From Candidatus Faecalibacterium gallistercoris (GTDB lineage Bacteria > Bacillota > Clostridia > Oscillospirales > Ruminococcaceae): a stretch of 45,253 nt of DNA. Position numbers and translations under genes: made by a program. How positions within the stretch are numbered: position 1 is the stretch's first letter; each line of letters starts with the position of its first letter. The DNA is taken from assembly GCA_019116585.1 (NCBI GenBank), contig DXBJ01000057.1, forward strand, positions 1 through 45,253, in the 5' to 3' direction. The notes beneath the pieces were generated by a model, which saw nothing but the letters and a program-made list of their open reading frames with translations, did not search any database and had not been told where the DNA came from. Below are positions 31,801-40,211 of this stretch, in pieces.

Positions 31801-33204
31801 TCAGACCGGGTGGGACTTGTTCACGTAATCGGCGTGGTCGGCGTCGACGCCCTGCATTTTGGCGTTGCGCTTTTCAAAGAATTTGGGGGCCACCTGGGGG
31901 AACATGGCGTAGGTCAGGGCGTCCTCCTCCTGGACGGACCACTTGGCGGCCTCGGCCTTCAGCTTGTCCATCTCCGGCTCCAGGGTGTCGGCAAAGCGGC
32001 AGGTGATGGGCTGCTCGTCGCCCAGGATCTGCTTGCTGAACGCGGGCTTGATGGGGGCGGGGGTCTTGCCGTAATCGCCGTGGATCAGGCCCTTGAACTC
32101 CTTGGTGACCATCTTGTACCGCTCGCCCAGGATGACGTTGAACACCGCCTGGGTGCCCACGATCTGGCTGGTGGGGGTGACCAGGGGGGGATAGCCGGCG
32201 TCCTCGCGCACGCGGGGGATCTCGGCCAGCACTTCGTCCAGCTTGTCCTCCTTGCCGGCGTCCTTCAGCTGCTTGAGCATGTTGGAGAACATGCCGCCCG
32301 GCACCTGGTAGATCAGGGTGTTGGCGTCCACGCCCAGGCTCTTGGGGCTGATCTGGCCGCTGGCGATATACTTTTCGCGCAGCTTGGCGAAATAGGCGCG
32401 GACGACGTTCAGCTGGTTCAGGTCCAGGCCGGTGTCGTAGTCGGTGCCCCGCAGCGCCGCCACCAGGCTCTCGGTGGGCATATGGCTGGTGCCCAGGGCC
32501 AGGGGGCTCATGGCGGTGTCCACGATGTCGGCGCCCGCCTCGATGCCCTTGAGGATGGACATGGAGGCCAGGCCCGCGGTGTAGTGGCTGTGGATGTCCA
32601 CCGGGATCTTGACGGCGGCCTTCAGCTCCTTGACCAGCTCGTAGCAGGTGTAGGGGGTCAGCAGGCCGGCCATGTCCTTGATGCAGATGGAGTCGGCCCC
32701 CATCTCCTCCAGGGTCTTGGCGTAGGCCGCAAAGGCCTCGTTGGTGTGGACCGGGCTGAGGGTGTAGCTGATGCAGCCCTGGACATGGGCGCCCTCCTTG
32801 TTGGCGGCCTTGATGGCGGTCTGGAGGTTGCGGGGGTCGTTCAGGGCGTCAAAGATGCGGATGACGTCGATGCCGTTGGCCACCGACTTCTGGACGAAAT
32901 ACTCCACCGCGTCGTCGGCGTAGGGGCGGTAGCCCAGCATGTTCTGGCCGCGGAACAGCATCTGCAGCTTCTGGTGGGGCAGCTCCTTGCGCAGGATGCG
33001 CAGGCGCTCCCAGGGGTCCTCGTCCAGGAAACGGATGCAGCTGTCGAAGGTGGCGCCGCCCCAGCACTCCACCGAGAAATAGTTGATCTTGTCCATTTCG
33101 GGCAGGATGGGACGCATCTCATCCATGGTCATCCGGGTGGCCAGCAGGGACTGGTGGGCGTCGCGCAGGACCACCTCGGTGACCTTGATGGGCTTTTTGG
33201 CCAT
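31801..33204 (-). CDS. oadA: Biotin-dependent carboxyltransferase of the oxaloacetate decarboxylase alpha / transcarboxylase 5S type
   Basis: 467 residues. TIM-barrel carboxyltransferase acting on pyruvate/oxaloacetate: VVLRDAHQSLLATR (metal Asp and Gln), ECWGGATFDSCIRFL, LFRGQNMLGYRPYADD, SICIKDMAGLLTP (the lysine of the active site) and VDIHSHYTAGLA (metal His pair). The biotin domain is absent from this chain and is provided by the separate gene at 33221. No membrane beta subunit of a sodium-pumping decarboxylase is nearby. Second to last gene of the four-gene operon. Confidence 0.9.
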   Translation of the reverse strand: MAKKPIKVTEVVLRDAHQSLLATRMTMDEMRPILPEMDKINYFSVECWGGATFDSCIRFLDEDPWERLRILRKELPHQKLQMLFRGQNMLGYRPYADDAVEYFVQKSVANGIDVIRIFDALNDPRNLQTAIKAANKEGAHVQGCISYTLSPVHTNEAFAAYAKTLEEMGADSICIKDMAGLLTPYTCYELVKELKAAVKIPVDIHSHYTAGLASMSILKGIEAGADIVDTAMSPLALGTSHMPTESLVAALRGTDYDTGLDLNQLNVVRAYFAKLREKYIASGQISPKSLGVDANTLIYQVPGGMFSNMLKQLKDAGKEDKLDEVLAEIPRVREDAGYPPLVTPTSQIVGTQAVFNVILGERYKMVTKEFKGLIHGDYGKTPAPIKPAFSKQILGDEQPITCRFADTLEPEMDKLKAEAAKWSVQEEDALTYAMFPQVAPKFFEKRNAKMQGVDADHADYVNKSHPV

Positions 33205-33220
33205 AGTGTTCTTCCTCCCT

Positions 33221-33619
33221 TTAGTTCAGGGTGACCAGGGTGTCGCCCGAGTTGACGACGTCGCCCTTGTTCACGTCGATGGTGGCCACGGTGCCGTCCT
33301 GGGGGGCGACGATCTCGTTCTCCATCTTCATGGCCTCCAGGACCACCAGGGCGTCGCCGGCCTTGACGGAAGCGCCGGGCTTGACCTTGACGTCCAGGAT
33401 GTTGCCGGGCATGGGCGCCTTGACCGCCACGGCGCCGGCGGGGCCGGCGGGGGCCTTGGGCGCAGCCGGGGCAGCGGGGGCGGCAGGGGCCTCAGGCTTG
33501 GGCGCGGCAGCCGGGGCCGGGGCGGCGGGAGCGGCGGCCACAGGGGCGGCGCCGGCCGCGGTCTCCTCCACGCTGACGCTGTAGGCGACGCCATTGACGG
33601 TAATGGTATAGTACTTCAT
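33221..33619 (-). CDS. Biotin carboxyl carrier protein (1.3S/gamma-type)
   Basis: 132 residues. Short N-terminal beta segment (MKYYTITVNGVAYSVSVEE), an Ala/Pro-rich flexible linker (about 20-62), then the biotinyl domain with EAMKMEN; K98 is the expected biotin site. It carries carboxyl groups between the two carboxyltransferase subunits encoded on either side. CAGGAGGG precedes the ATG. Confidence 0.95.
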   Translation of the reverse strand: MKYYTITVNGVAYSVSVEETAAGAAPVAAAPAAPAPAAAPKPEAPAAPAAPAAPKAPAGPAGAVAVKAPMPGNILDVKVKPGASVKAGDALVVLEAMKMENEIVAPQDGTVATIDVNKGDVVNSGDTLVTLN

Positions 33620-33771
33620 GGATAAAACCCTCCTGAAAAATCGGCTTGTACGGAGCTATTTCAAAATCCGTCCGGGGAAACGGCATCCGCGTCCCACAGG
33701 ACGCACCCGGAAAAAGGACCGGCGGGCGGTGCGGGCCGCCGGGCAAGGGATCAGGGGTCAGCCCTGCGCGG

Positions 33772-35091
33772 TCACAGCGCCATATTGCCGTGCTTTTTGG
33801 GCAGGCGGGCGGCGCGCTTGGTGCGCAGCATATCCAGGGCGGCCACCACGGCGGCGCGGACGCCGGCCGGGTCGCAGGCCGTATCCGCCGCGCCGGCTGC
33901 CACAGCGGCGTCTGCGCTGCACACATCTTTGGCGTAGGCGGCGGCCCGGGCGTTGGTGGCCGCGACGATGTTGTCGGAGGCGTCGATCGCCTCCTTGTCC
34001 AGGACCGAGACGGCGGCGGCGGGCTCCAGCGGGGCCACCACGCAGCCGCGGACGGCGATCTTCCAGTCGGCGGCGGCCAGGGCGGTGTAGACGGGGCCCA
34101 CGGCCTTGCCTGCCAGCAGGCAGACCCGGGCGGTGGTGGCGTCGGCGTAGGTGCCGGCCAGGCGGGCCGCCTCCCGGATGCCGCCGGCGATGTCGTCGGT
34201 GGCACTGGGCACAAAGCCCTCGGTGGCGGCGATGGTCACCACCGGCAGGCCGAAGGCGTCGCACAGGCGGACGAAGCGGGACGCCTTGACGGCGCAGTTG
34301 TGGCAGAGCTTTTCGCCGGTGGCCACCACGCCCACCGCCTCGCCGGCCACGGTGGCCAGGGCGGTGTAGACGTTTTTGCCAAAGCCGGCGTACAGCTCCA
34401 CGGCGCTGCCGGCGTCGACCACGGCGGCGGCCGCCTTGGCGGGGGCCTGCCCGGCCTTGAAGGGGGCGGCGGGGGCCTCGAAATCAAAGCAGGAGGGCCC
34501 GCTCAGGTTGTTGGCAGGCAGCAGGCCCGCCACATGGGCGGCGGCCTCGGCCGCTTCGGCAGCCGAAGCAGCCACGATGGCGGCCACGCCGGCCTTGGCG
34601 GCGGCGGCGGCCGTGCCGGCCCCCTCGACCTTATCGCCCCGGGCAGCCGAGGTGAAGGGCGGGGTGAAGAACAGCTCGGCCCCCTGGGCCATGATGCAGA
34701 CGTCGGCGTTGGCCGCGGCCAGCGCGCTGGTGCCGCCGCAGACGCCCAGGACCACGGCCACCTGCGGGATCACGCCCGACACCCTGGCCACCGCGGCGTT
34801 CAGCCGGGCGCTGGCGGTGAGGGCGTCCAGGCCCTCGGCCAGTTTGGCGCCCACCGAGTTGTAGAAGGTGACCACCGGGCAGCCGGTCTCAGCGGCCAGG
34901 GCCAGCAGGCGGACCACCTTGTCCACGTCCCTGGCGCCCAGCGCCTCGCCGTTCTGCCAGACGGTATAGACCTGCTGGCCGCCTGCGCAGCCAAAGGCGG
35001 CGCTCACCGCGCCCTGGTCAAACAGAGCGGTGGAAACGCCGTCGTCGTAAAATCGGGCCAGAATCTCTTTTTGGTTGATCTTTGAAGCCAT
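33772..35091 (-). CDS. Carboxyltransferase subunit (PccB/MmdA/12S family), divergent and short
   Basis: 439 residues, about 70-80 fewer than typical acyl-CoA carboxyltransferases. The two crotonase-like halves can be followed: VVTFYNSVGAKLAEGLDAL, VVLGVCGGTSALAAANADVCIMAQGAELFFTPP (first) and LCHNCAVKASRFVRLCDAFGLPVVTI, YTALAAADWKIAVRGCVVAPLEPAAA (second). Ala/Val-rich stretches connect them. ATG at 35091 follows GGGAGG; longer starts have no ribosome site. First gene of the operon. The acyl-CoA used is unknown, and divergence means the reaction is only inferred from family and neighbours. Confidence 0.8.
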   Translation of the reverse strand: MASKINQKEILARFYDDGVSTALFDQGAVSAAFGCAGGQQVYTVWQNGEALGARDVDKVVRLLALAAETGCPVVTFYNSVGAKLAEGLDALTASARLNAAVARVSGVIPQVAVVLGVCGGTSALAAANADVCIMAQGAELFFTPPFTSAARGDKVEGAGTAAAAAKAGVAAIVAASAAEAAEAAAHVAGLLPANNLSGPSCFDFEAPAAPFKAGQAPAKAAAAVVDAGSAVELYAGFGKNVYTALATVAGEAVGVVATGEKLCHNCAVKASRFVRLCDAFGLPVVTIAATEGFVPSATDDIAGGIREAARLAGTYADATTARVCLLAGKAVGPVYTALAAADWKIAVRGCVVAPLEPAAAVSVLDKEAIDASDNIVAATNARAAAYAKDVCSADAAVAAGAADTACDPAGVRAAVVAALDMLRTKRAARLPKKHGNMAL

Positions 35092-35154
35092 GATCGGACC
35101 TCCCTGTGCTTCCCTCATGGCGGCGGGGCCGCCATTGCATTCATAATTGCTCTT

Positions 35155-35183
35155 ATTATACTATTTTGTGAGGTTCTTCTCAA
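35155..35183 (-). promoter_or_regulatory. Promoter of the carboxyltransferase operon
   Basis: On the minus strand TTGAGA (35178-35183), 17 bases, TATAAT (35155-35160). A GGCGGC...GCCGCC hairpin lies in the leader at 35117-35134, before the ribosome site. Confidence 0.75.
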
Positions 35184-35219
35184 GTACTTTTGTATCCATT
35201 TTGTCGAAAGGCGCCCGGC

Positions 35220-36089
35220 TCAGCCCTGGCGCCGGGGGTTTTTGGTCCGGGGGCCGGCGGCCGCTCCCCTGGCCCGCGCCCGGACCTTCACCGGCCCGGC
35301 CGGCGCTTTGGGCCCGGCGGCCCGGGCGGCTGCGGCGGCGCTGCGGGTCTGGGCGCGGCCCTTGGCGGCTGCGGCCCGCAGGCCGGACAGCTCCTGCCGG
35401 GTCAGCTCCCGGTACTTGCCGGGCTGCAGCATCCCCAGCTTGACCACGCCCTCGGCGTTGCGCTTGAGGCGCACCACCTGCAGGCCCACCGCCTCGCACA
35501 TCCGGCGGATCTCCCGGTTCTTGCCCTCTTTGAGGGTGATCTCCATGACGGTGCGGCCGGGCTCGTCCACCACCACGTTGACGGTGCAGGGCAGGGTCCG
35601 GGTGCCGTCGTCCAGCACCACCCCCGAACTCAGCTGCAGCACCTGCTCTTCGGTGGCGTGGGGCTGTACGGTGACCCGGTACAGCTTGCTGATGCCCCCC
35701 GAGGGGTGCATCATGGCGTTGGCAAAGGCGCCGTCGTTGGTCATCAGCAGCAGGCCCTCGCTGTCCTTGTCCAGGCGGCCCACCGGGTACAGCCGGGCCG
35801 GGATGTCCGCCACCAGGTCCATGACGGTGCGGCGGCCCAGCTCGTCGCTGACGGTGGTCACATAGCCCCGGGGCTTGTACAGGGCCAGGTAGTACATCTT
35901 CTGCTCCTTGTCGATGTAGATCCGCTCGCCGTCCACGTGCAGCACGTCGCGGTCGGGGTCCATCTTGTCCCCCACGGCGGCCACATGGCCGTTGACCTTG
36001 ACCCGCCCCTCGGCGATGATCTGCTCGGCGGCGCGGCGGGAGCACAGCCCCTGCTCGCTCATGATCTTCTGTATGCGTTCCAATGCCAT
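35220..36089 (-). CDS. rluB: Large-subunit rRNA pseudouridine synthase (RluB/RsuA family)
   Basis: 289 residues. N-terminal S4 domain (MALERIQKIMSEQGLCSRRA), then the synthase with catalytic Asp107 in GRLDKDSEGLLLMTNDG, and KLYRVTV, LKEGKNREIRRM. The last 55 residues are an Ala/Arg/Lys/Pro-rich basic tail that probably contacts RNA. ATG at 36089 follows AGAAGGAG. Last gene of the scpAB-gerW run. Confidence 0.94.
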   Translation of the reverse strand: MALERIQKIMSEQGLCSRRAAEQIIAEGRVKVNGHVAAVGDKMDPDRDVLHVDGERIYIDKEQKMYYLALYKPRGYVTTVSDELGRRTVMDLVADIPARLYPVGRLDKDSEGLLLMTNDGAFANAMMHPSGGISKLYRVTVQPHATEEQVLQLSSGVVLDDGTRTLPCTVNVVVDEPGRTVMEITLKEGKNREIRRMCEAVGLQVVRLKRNAEGVVKLGMLQPGKYRELTRQELSGLRAAAAKGRAQTRSAAAAARAAGPKAPAGPVKVRARARGAAAGPRTKNPRRQG

Positions 36090-36127
36090 GATCGTTTCTC
36101 CTTCTGTGTGCGCCTCCCGGCGCTCGG

Positions 36128-36156
36128 GCGTGCCGCACGGCACGCTTTGGGGGGAA
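36128..36156 (+). repeat. Fragment resembling the left end of repeat R2
   Basis: GCGTGCCGCACGGCACGC followed by TTTGGGGGGAA. R2 copy B reads GCGTGCCGC-TTTT-GCGGCACGC then TTTAGGGGGAA. Only P1 and the start of P2 are present, in the gap between gerW and rluB. It is short and could be coincidence. Confidence 0.4.
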
Positions 36157-36230
36157 AGGCCGGGCGCCTGTGCCCGGGGCCCCTCCCCCCTGTGGTTCTT
36201 GTCTGTGTCGGGCCGCCCCGGCCGGGGGGC

Positions 36231-36653
36231 TTATGCCTGCTCCGGGCCGGACGCGCCGTCCTGCGGCTGGGGCCCGGCGGCCTTTTTGTCGGGGATCAGG
36301 GCCATCAGCCGGTCCACCAGCTCGGGCAGCATGGTCAGCGCCCGGTCGATGCTGTTGGACGGGTCGGACAGCTGGATGGTGCGGACCAGCCCGTCCTTGA
36401 TGACCAGGAACGCCACCGGGCGGATGCTGACGCCGGCCCCCGACCCGCCGCCGAACAGGTCCTTCTGGGCGCTGTTCTTGCTGTCGAAGTCGGACCCGCC
36501 GGTGCCGACGCCCACCGAGATGCGGGACACCGGGATGATGGTGGTGCCGTCCTCGGTCTTGATGGGCTTGCCGATGATGGTGTTGGCGTCGGCCATCTGG
36601 CGCACCTTGTCCATCGTCACGTTCATCAGCCCCTGAATCGTATGCTCAGCCAT
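36231..36653 (-). CDS. gerW: Sporulation/germination protein GerW (YtfJ)
   Basis: 140 residues. The family core IQGLMNVTMDKVRQMADANT, IIGKPIKTEDGTTIIPVSRI, the glycine-rich GGGSGAGVSIRPVAFLVI and VRTIQLSD are intact; a short Pro/Gly tail ends it. In Bacillus GerW is made in the forespore and is needed for germination with L-alanine. ATG at 36653 follows AAGGAGG. The 65-base gap upstream holds GTATA and CATACG boxes 15 bases apart on the minus strand, a weak forespore-sigma-like pair. Confidence 0.93.
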   Translation of the reverse strand: MAEHTIQGLMNVTMDKVRQMADANTIIGKPIKTEDGTTIIPVSRISVGVGTGGSDFDSKNSAQKDLFGGGSGAGVSIRPVAFLVIKDGLVRTIQLSDPSNSIDRALTMLPELVDRLMALIPDKKAAGPQPQDGASGPEQA

Positions 36654-36718
36654 AACGTTTGGCCTCCTTACAAACTATCTTCTGTGCGTATGCGCTGCTA
36701 CAAGCAGTATACCATATC

Positions 36719-37477
36719 TTACAGGAAAACGTCCAGTACCTTTTCCCGGTAGAAGCGGATCAGGACCTGCACCGCCGCGATCAGGACGAACAGCGCCCGC
36801 GCCGACACCCGGAAGGACACCCGCGCCGCCGGCGCCGGCGCGTCGGGGTCCAGCCAGGGCGTCAGCCGCAGCTCCTCAAAGTCCAGGTACAAAAAGTGGC
36901 TCAGCGCCCCCAGGGTGGGGTACAGCCAGGCGTTGGCCTTGCCGTAGGCCCGGGCGGCCTCGTCCGGCTCCGGCCCGGTCACCGGCCAGAACAGCCGGAT
37001 GCGGGTGATCCGCAAAGCCCCGAACGCCGCCCGGGTCAGCCGCCCCGCCCCCTGCAGCAGGGTGCGGAGGACATGCAGGGTCAGCCGGGCTTTCTGCCGG
37101 GGCGGGCGGGCAGGGCGGGGCTTGCGGGCGGCGGCCCGCTTCTGCCGGCGGGCGGCCCGCCTCGCCTTCAGCCTGGCCAGCAGGCGGCGGAGGGGGCCCG
37201 GCTGTTTTGGCGGGGCGGAGGGGGCGCCGGGGGGCGGGGCGGGTTTGGGGTATTCCCACACCGGCAGGGTGATGCCGCAGGCCCCCGCCCGGACCCGCAG
37301 CCGGCCGGGCGCGTCGGGGTCGCCCGCCTCCCCTTCCCACGCGACGTCGGCGCAGAAGGGGATCAGCAGGGCTGCCAGGGCCAAAAGCAGCGCCGCCCCC
37401 AGCACCGCCAGCAGCGCCAGCCCCAGCCGGGCCAGCACCCATACCGCCCCGCTCAGGACGGCCGTCAGCAGGTTCAT
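36719..37477 (-). CDS. DUF2953 membrane protein
   Basis: 252 residues. A strong membrane helix at about 8-42 (LALLAVLGAALLLALAALLI), a Pro/Arg-rich basic middle (about 80-130), then the DUF2953 region (FWPVTGPEPDEAARAYGKANAWLYPTLG, LRLTPWLDPDAPAPAARVSF) and a C-terminal hydrophobic segment. A DUF2953 gene next to gerW (ytfJ) and scpB is usual in Firmicutes, suggesting a sporulation link. Overlaps scpB by 4 bases. Confidence 0.85.
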   Translation of the reverse strand: MNLLTAVLSGAVWVLARLGLALLAVLGAALLLALAALLIPFCADVAWEGEAGDPDAPGRLRVRAGACGITLPVWEYPKPAPPPGAPSAPPKQPGPLRRLLARLKARRAARRQKRAAARKPRPARPPRQKARLTLHVLRTLLQGAGRLTRAAFGALRITRIRLFWPVTGPEPDEAARAYGKANAWLYPTLGALSHFLYLDFEELRLTPWLDPDAPAPAARVSFRVSARALFVLIAAVQVLIRFYREKVLDVFL

Positions 37478-38016
37478 GGCGTGACCTCCTTTTCTTCCTC
37501 ATCATCCCGGCCGTGGACCGGGGGCAGGCCGTCCAGGCTGGACAGCCCGAACACCCGCAAAAAATGGTCCGTGGTCCGGAAGCTGACCGGGCGGCCGGGC
37601 AGGTCCAGCCGGCCCGCCTCCTCGATCAGGCCCTTTTCCAGCAGGCTGGACACGCTGGAGGAGGAGTCCACCCCCCGCACCTGCTCGATGAACGCCCGGG
37701 ACACCGGCTGGTTGTAGGCGATGACGGTGAGCGTCTCCAGCGCCGCCTGGGACAGGGGCGCCGCCCGCCGGGTGTCCAGGGTGCGGCGGACGTAGGCGCC
37801 GTATTCGTTTTTGGTGGCCAGCTGCCAGTGGTCCCCCAGGCGCAGCAGGGCCAGGCCGCTGTCCGGCTGCATATAGCGGGCCTGCAGGGCGTCCAGGCCC
37901 TGCAGCACCAGGCTCTCGGGCCAGTCCAGGGCGGCGGCCAGCCGGCCGGCCCCCACGGGGTCCCCGTGGGCGAACAGCACGGCCTCCAGCACCGCCATCA
38001 TCTCAGCTTGTTCCAT
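37474..38016 (-). CDS. scpB: Segregation and condensation protein B
   Basis: Winged-helix kleisin partner of the SMC condensin complex. 180 residues: VLEAVLFAHGDPVGAGRLA, LQLATKNEYGAYVRRTLD-like region, LSQAALETLTVIAYNQPVSRAFIEQVRGVDS, GRPVSFRTTDHFLRVFGLSSLDGLPP. It overlaps scpA by 14 bases. Confidence 0.94.
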   Translation of the reverse strand: MEQAEMMAVLEAVLFAHGDPVGAGRLAAALDWPESLVLQGLDALQARYMQPDSGLALLRLGDHWQLATKNEYGAYVRRTLDTRRAAPLSQAALETLTVIAYNQPVSRAFIEQVRGVDSSSSVSSLLEKGLIEEAGRLDLPGRPVSFRTTDHFLRVFGLSSLDGLPPVHGRDDEEEKEVTP

Positions 38017-38785
38017 TTTGTTCTTCCTCTCCGGGCGTCCGGGGCCCGCCGGCCCCCGCCCTGTCTCCTCCGCCCTGCGCCGCCGGGGGCAGACGGCCCC
38101 GGCGGATGCTCAGCCCGCCGTCCGGGGCGATGGCCACCCGGCCGGACCGGACCAGCTCCAGCACCGCCAGAAAGGTGGCCACCGTGGCCGAGAGCTCCTG
38201 CTCCGGGCTGAACAGCTGGGCCAGCCGGTCCACCTTGCCGGTGGCCAGCCCCCGCAGCACATGGACCACCCGGCTTTCCACCGAGACGAAGGGGGCCGCC
38301 ACCAGCGGCTGGAACGCCTCCTGCCGCAGCGGCTGGGGCCGGGCCCGGCCGGCCATGGCCTGCCAGCAGTCCGCCAGGGCCTGGGCGGCGTGGCGCAGGG
38401 GGTAAAGGCTGCCCCCTGCCAGCCGGGCGGGGGGCCGGGTGTACACCTCCACCCCCCGGGCCCGGCTGCGCAGCTGCCCGGCCAGGCGGCGGCAGCGGTC
38501 GTATTCGATCAGGCGGCCGGTCAGCTCCTGCTTGAGCTGCTCGGCCTCCGGGCTGCGGGGCAGCAGCAGGCGGCTTTTCATCTCCACCAGCTGGGCCGCC
38601 ATGGCCACAAAGCTGCTGGCGGCGTCCGGCTCCTGCTGCTGCGCGCGGGACACCACGCGGGTGTACTGGTCGATCAGCTCCAGGATGGGGATGTCGTGCA
38701 GGTCCATCTTGTGGGCCTGCACCAGGGCCAGCAGCAGCTCCAGCGGGCCGTCGAAGTCCTTCAGGTGGAAGGTCAGCTCCCCCAT
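38003..38785 (-). CDS. scpA: Segregation and condensation protein A
   Basis: Kleisin subunit that bridges SMC heads. 260 residues. N-terminal block LKDFDGPLELLLALVQAHKMDLHDIPILELIDQY, FVAMAAQLVEMKSRLLLP, and a C-terminal winged helix (TVATFLAVLELVRSGRVAIAPDG). The last 30 residues are a Gly/Arg-rich extension. ATG at 38785. Confidence 0.94.
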   Translation of the reverse strand: MGELTFHLKDFDGPLELLLALVQAHKMDLHDIPILELIDQYTRVVSRAQQQEPDAASSFVAMAAQLVEMKSRLLLPRSPEAEQLKQELTGRLIEYDRCRRLAGQLRSRARGVEVYTRPPARLAGGSLYPLRHAAQALADCWQAMAGRARPQPLRQEAFQPLVAAPFVSVESRVVHVLRGLATGKVDRLAQLFSPEQELSATVATFLAVLELVRSGRVAIAPDGGLSIRRGRLPPAAQGGGDRAGAGGPRTPGEEEQNGTS

Positions 38786-38789
38786 GCCG

Positions 38790-39473
38790 TCACACCACCG
38801 TGCCGCTGCGGATGATGTCCCAGACGACGACCCGGCTTGCGATCGCGTCCACCCAGCCGGTGCCGTCGTACAGCAGGCCCCAGACCACGTTGGTGGCCGC
38901 GTTGATGGGGCCGTTCAGGGCGCCGTACCACACCACCGCCAGCAGCACCACCAGGATGGCTTTTTCGTAGCGCATGACGCCGAAGTACAGCCGCGGCGGC
39001 AGGAACACCAGCAGCACCCGGCTGCCGTCCAGCGGGGGCACCGGGATCAGGTTGAACACCGCCAGGCCCACGTTCATCACCACCATGTACTGCAAAAAGT
39101 AGGTGGCAAACCAGCTGATCTCGTTGGCCGGGGCCCAGTAGTAGACCATCTTCCACACCGCCATGGACAGGTAGGCCAGGATGAGGTTGGCCGCCGGGCC
39201 GGCCAGGGCGGTGACGGCCATGCCCGCCTTGGGGTTTTTGAAGCGGCGGACGTCGGTGGGGACGGGCTTGGCCCAGCCCACCCCCGCCACCACCATGCAG
39301 ATGGTGCCCAAAAGGTCAAAGTGCCGCAGCGGGTTGAGGGACAGCCGGCCGTGGTTGCGGGCGGTGGGGTCCCCCATCAGCCAGCTGGCCAGGGCGTGGC
39401 CCGCCTCGTGGCAGGGGATGGCCAGCAGCGTCACCAGCAGCCGCGTCAGGTAATAGATGCCCATTGAGGTCAT
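38790..39473 (-). CDS. M50 site-2-protease family membrane protein
   Basis: Intramembrane zinc metalloprotease, 227 residues, about six hydrophobic segments. Zinc motif HEAGH at 22-26 and the third-ligand block FNLIPVPPLDGSR are both intact. This compact type commonly precedes scpA in Firmicutes; the substrate is unknown. ATG at 39473 follows GGAGAAG. First gene of the M50-scpA-scpB-DUF2953-gerW-rluB run. Confidence 0.92.
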   Translation of the reverse strand: MTSMGIYYLTRLLVTLLAIPCHEAGHALASWLMGDPTARNHGRLSLNPLRHFDLLGTICMVVAGVGWAKPVPTDVRRFKNPKAGMAVTALAGPAANLILAYLSMAVWKMVYYWAPANEISWFATYFLQYMVVMNVGLAVFNLIPVPPLDGSRVLLVFLPPRLYFGVMRYEKAILVVLLAVVWYGALNGPINAATNVVWGLLYDGTGWVDAIASRVVVWDIIRSGTVV

Positions 39474-39530
39474 AAAACTTCTCCATTTTTATCATAGACT
39501 TCCCTGCAGGGTGGTATGCAGGATGCTTTT

Positions 39531-39559
39531 ATGATACTATGTTTTGCCCCGCGAGACAA
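39531..39559 (-). promoter_or_regulatory. Promoter of the M50-scpAB operon
   Basis: On the minus strand TTGTCT (39554-39559), 17 bases, TATCAT (39531-39536). Confidence 0.6.
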
Positions 39560-39610
39560 GGCCCCGCCGCCCAACTTGCAAAAAAACAGCGGTAATTTTC
39601 GAAAATGGGC

Positions 39611-39639
39611 TTGCTTTTTGCCGCCGCGTCTGGTAAAAT
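39611..39639 (+). promoter_or_regulatory. Promoter of rpmB
   Basis: TTGCTT (39611-39616), 17 bases, TAAAAT (39634-39639). Divergent from the M50-scpAB promoter. Confidence 0.65.
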
Positions 39640-39712
39640 AATAGGGCTGATTACACTGTATTGTTTTGGATTCCCTTTTTTGATCCCACTTCAACAGGAG
39701 GTGCAAGTACCC

Positions 39713-39901
39713 ATGGCTAAGTGTGAATGCTGCGGCAAGGGCGTAACCTTTGGTATCAAGGTCTCCCACTCTCATCGCCGCTCCAACCGTACCTGGAAGC
39801 CCAACGTCCGCCGCGTCAAGGCTGTCGTCGACGGCTCTCCCAAGTATGTTTACGTCTGCTCTCGTTGCCTGCGCGCTGGCAAGGTCACCCGCGCTGTCTG
39901 A
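39713..39901 (+). CDS. rpmB: 50S ribosomal protein L28
   Basis: 62 residues: MAKCECCGKGVTFGIKVSHS, HRRSNRTWKPNVRRV, VYVCSRCLRAGKV. Two C-x2-C pairs (C4/C7 and VCSRC) mark the zinc-binding form. ATG at 39713 follows AGGAGGTG. Codon choice (GTA, GGT, TCT, CAT, CGT) differs from the GC-ending bias of its neighbours, as expected for a very highly expressed gene. Confidence 0.96.
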   Translation: MAKCECCGKGVTFGIKVSHSHRRSNRTWKPNVRRVKAVVDGSPKYVYVCSRCLRAGKVTRAV

Positions 39902-39917
39902 GACTGTGGTGTATGCT

Positions 39918-39947
39918 GCCGGTCACGTTTGGCGTGGCCGGCTTTTT
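39918..39947 (+). terminator. Terminator after rpmB
   Basis: GCCGGTCACG-TTTGG-CGTGGCCGGC stem followed by six T. Confidence 0.88.
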
Positions 39948-39973
39948 TGTTCTGGCGGAAAGAGGTGTTGTTT

Positions 39974-40156
39974 ATGACGCTGCCCGGCGATCCCGTCATG
40001 CTGCTGAGCGTTGTCAACCTGAAACTGCGGGATCATTACCCCACCCTGGATGCCCTGTGCGAGGACCTGGACGCCGACAAGGCCGCCCTGTGCGCCAGGC
40101 TGGCGTCCATCGGCTACCAATACGACCCCCTGCAAAATCAGTTCAAAGCCTGCTGA
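39974..40156 (+). CDS. DUF4250 small protein
   Basis: 60 residues, start MTLPGDPVMLLSVVNLKLRD, then YPTLDALCEDLDAD and GYQYDPLQNQFKAC. This is the DUF4250 pattern (LP-DP-MLLS-VN-KLRD ... GY-YD---NQF), widespread in Clostridia and of unknown function. AAAGAGG precedes the ATG at 39974. Confidence 0.85.
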   Translation: MTLPGDPVMLLSVVNLKLRDHYPTLDALCEDLDADKAALCARLASIGYQYDPLQNQFKAC

Positions 40157-40211
40157 AAGGCTTTTTCGGGCGCAAAGCCTGATCCTATTATGCGAAGGAG
40201 GCAACTGCATC

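Noticed and set aside
33492-34289. Open frames on both strands beside the carboxyltransferase genes, rich in Arg/Pro/Ala
   Set aside because: Pure codon-bias shadows of the Ala-rich carrier linker and the 12S-like subunit.
35220-39473. Gene order M50-scpA-scpB-DUF2953-gerW-rluB as a novel cluster
   Set aside because: This order is widely conserved in spore-forming Firmicutes and is ordinary.
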